DNA from: Gemmata massiliana
GTDB taxonomy: Bacteria; Planctomycetota; Planctomycetia; Gemmatales; Gemmataceae
Length of the DNA: 64,000 bases
NCBI GenBank assembly: GCA_000531095.1
Contig: HG799471.1
Span: forward strand, 1 to 64,000
Direction: 5' to 3'
The position numbers and the translations under genes were made by a program. This document shows, one piece after another, positions 63,881-64,000 of this stretch; positions within the stretch are counted from its first letter, which is position 1; the number at the start of each line of letters is the position of its first letter. The notes under the pieces are model-generated. The model saw only the letters and a program-made list of their open reading frames with translations, did no database searches and was not told the origin of the DNA.

Positions 63881-64000
63881 CGCGAACATCCCTATCGAGG
63901 TAACGAATCGTTGGGATGTTGTACGGAAGCGAAGAAGCTCTACCCGCGCGCGATAACGGCGTGCGGCGCAACGGCCCAAAGCGGAGATTCGACGGGTGCG
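63881..64000. other. Window end upstream of the MmgE/PrpD gene
   Basis: 120 nt with no supported feature apart from the region that must hold the gene's promoter. Confidence 0.4.

Overview
The window looks like a chromosomal segment from a planctomycete of the family Gemmataceae (Gemmata or a close relative). The evidence is high GC with strong third-position bias, an ECF sigma factor fused translationally to a Ser/Thr kinase, two giant proteins built on the PVC-type membrane-bound dehydrogenase plus c-type heme module, DUF1501 and DUF1080 proteins, a tetrahydromethanopterin-type gene set, and above all a squalene epoxidase / oxidosqualene cyclase pair. Sterol synthesis is rare in bacteria and is known from Gemmata. 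No rRNA, tRNA, CRISPR array or intact insertion sequence was seen.

Layout. 0.2-3 kb: sigma factor and membrane kinase. 3-7 kb: CotH/PVC-dehydrogenase/cytochrome fusion. 7.3-8.4 kb: small unknown genes and dispersed repeats. 8.4-13.7 kb: glutamate dehydrogenase, a large membrane protein and an SDR epimerase. 13.7-20.7 kb: DUF1080 protein, then a minus-strand group of Gfo/Idh oxidoreductase, split DoxX protein, ApbE flavin transferase and DUF4912 protein. 21.3-30.4 kb: complete F1Fo ATP synthase operon (two accessory membrane genes, then B-E-F-H-A-G-D-C) interrupted by two unrelated small genes. 30.4-35.4 kb: fatty acid desaturase, RNA ligase, oxidosqualene cyclase and squalene epoxidase. 35.7-36.5 kb: two-gene cassette of unknown function with a likely frameshift. 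36.5-44.5 kb: esterase, giant ceramidase/PVC-dehydrogenase/cytochrome fusion and GT4 glycosyltransferase. 45-50 kb: first copy of a paralogous family, two tandem DUF1501 proteins and a conserved unknown. 50-53 kb: pabB, DUF447 and beta-RFAP synthase, a coherent methanopterin precursor group. 53.4-59.6 kb: LON-domain protein, thiol peroxidase, Tyr-rich exported protein, RsmA, riboflavin synthase, Rieske oxygenase and monoheme cytochrome. 59.7-61.2 kb: two more paralogs. 61.2-63.9 kb: tRNA-dihydrouridine synthase and MmgE/PrpD protein.

The most coherent functional stories are three. A sterol entry pathway joins squalene epoxidation to cyclisation, with only 4 nt between the genes. A pABA-to-methanopterin route runs from pabB to beta-RFAP synthase with an ATGA overlap. 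The ATP synthase operon has an alpha subunit carrying a long insertion right after its arginine-finger region.

The intergenic DNA holds several families of structured repeats. These include a REP-like element whose half-sites fold as GNRA-type hairpins with compensatory changes, a GCTAACATT cluster found at three loci with exact 10-nt spacing, long perfect inverted repeats, and a heptamer array. Several of these run into coding sequence or supply stop codons. All calls are from reading the sequence; no database search was run.
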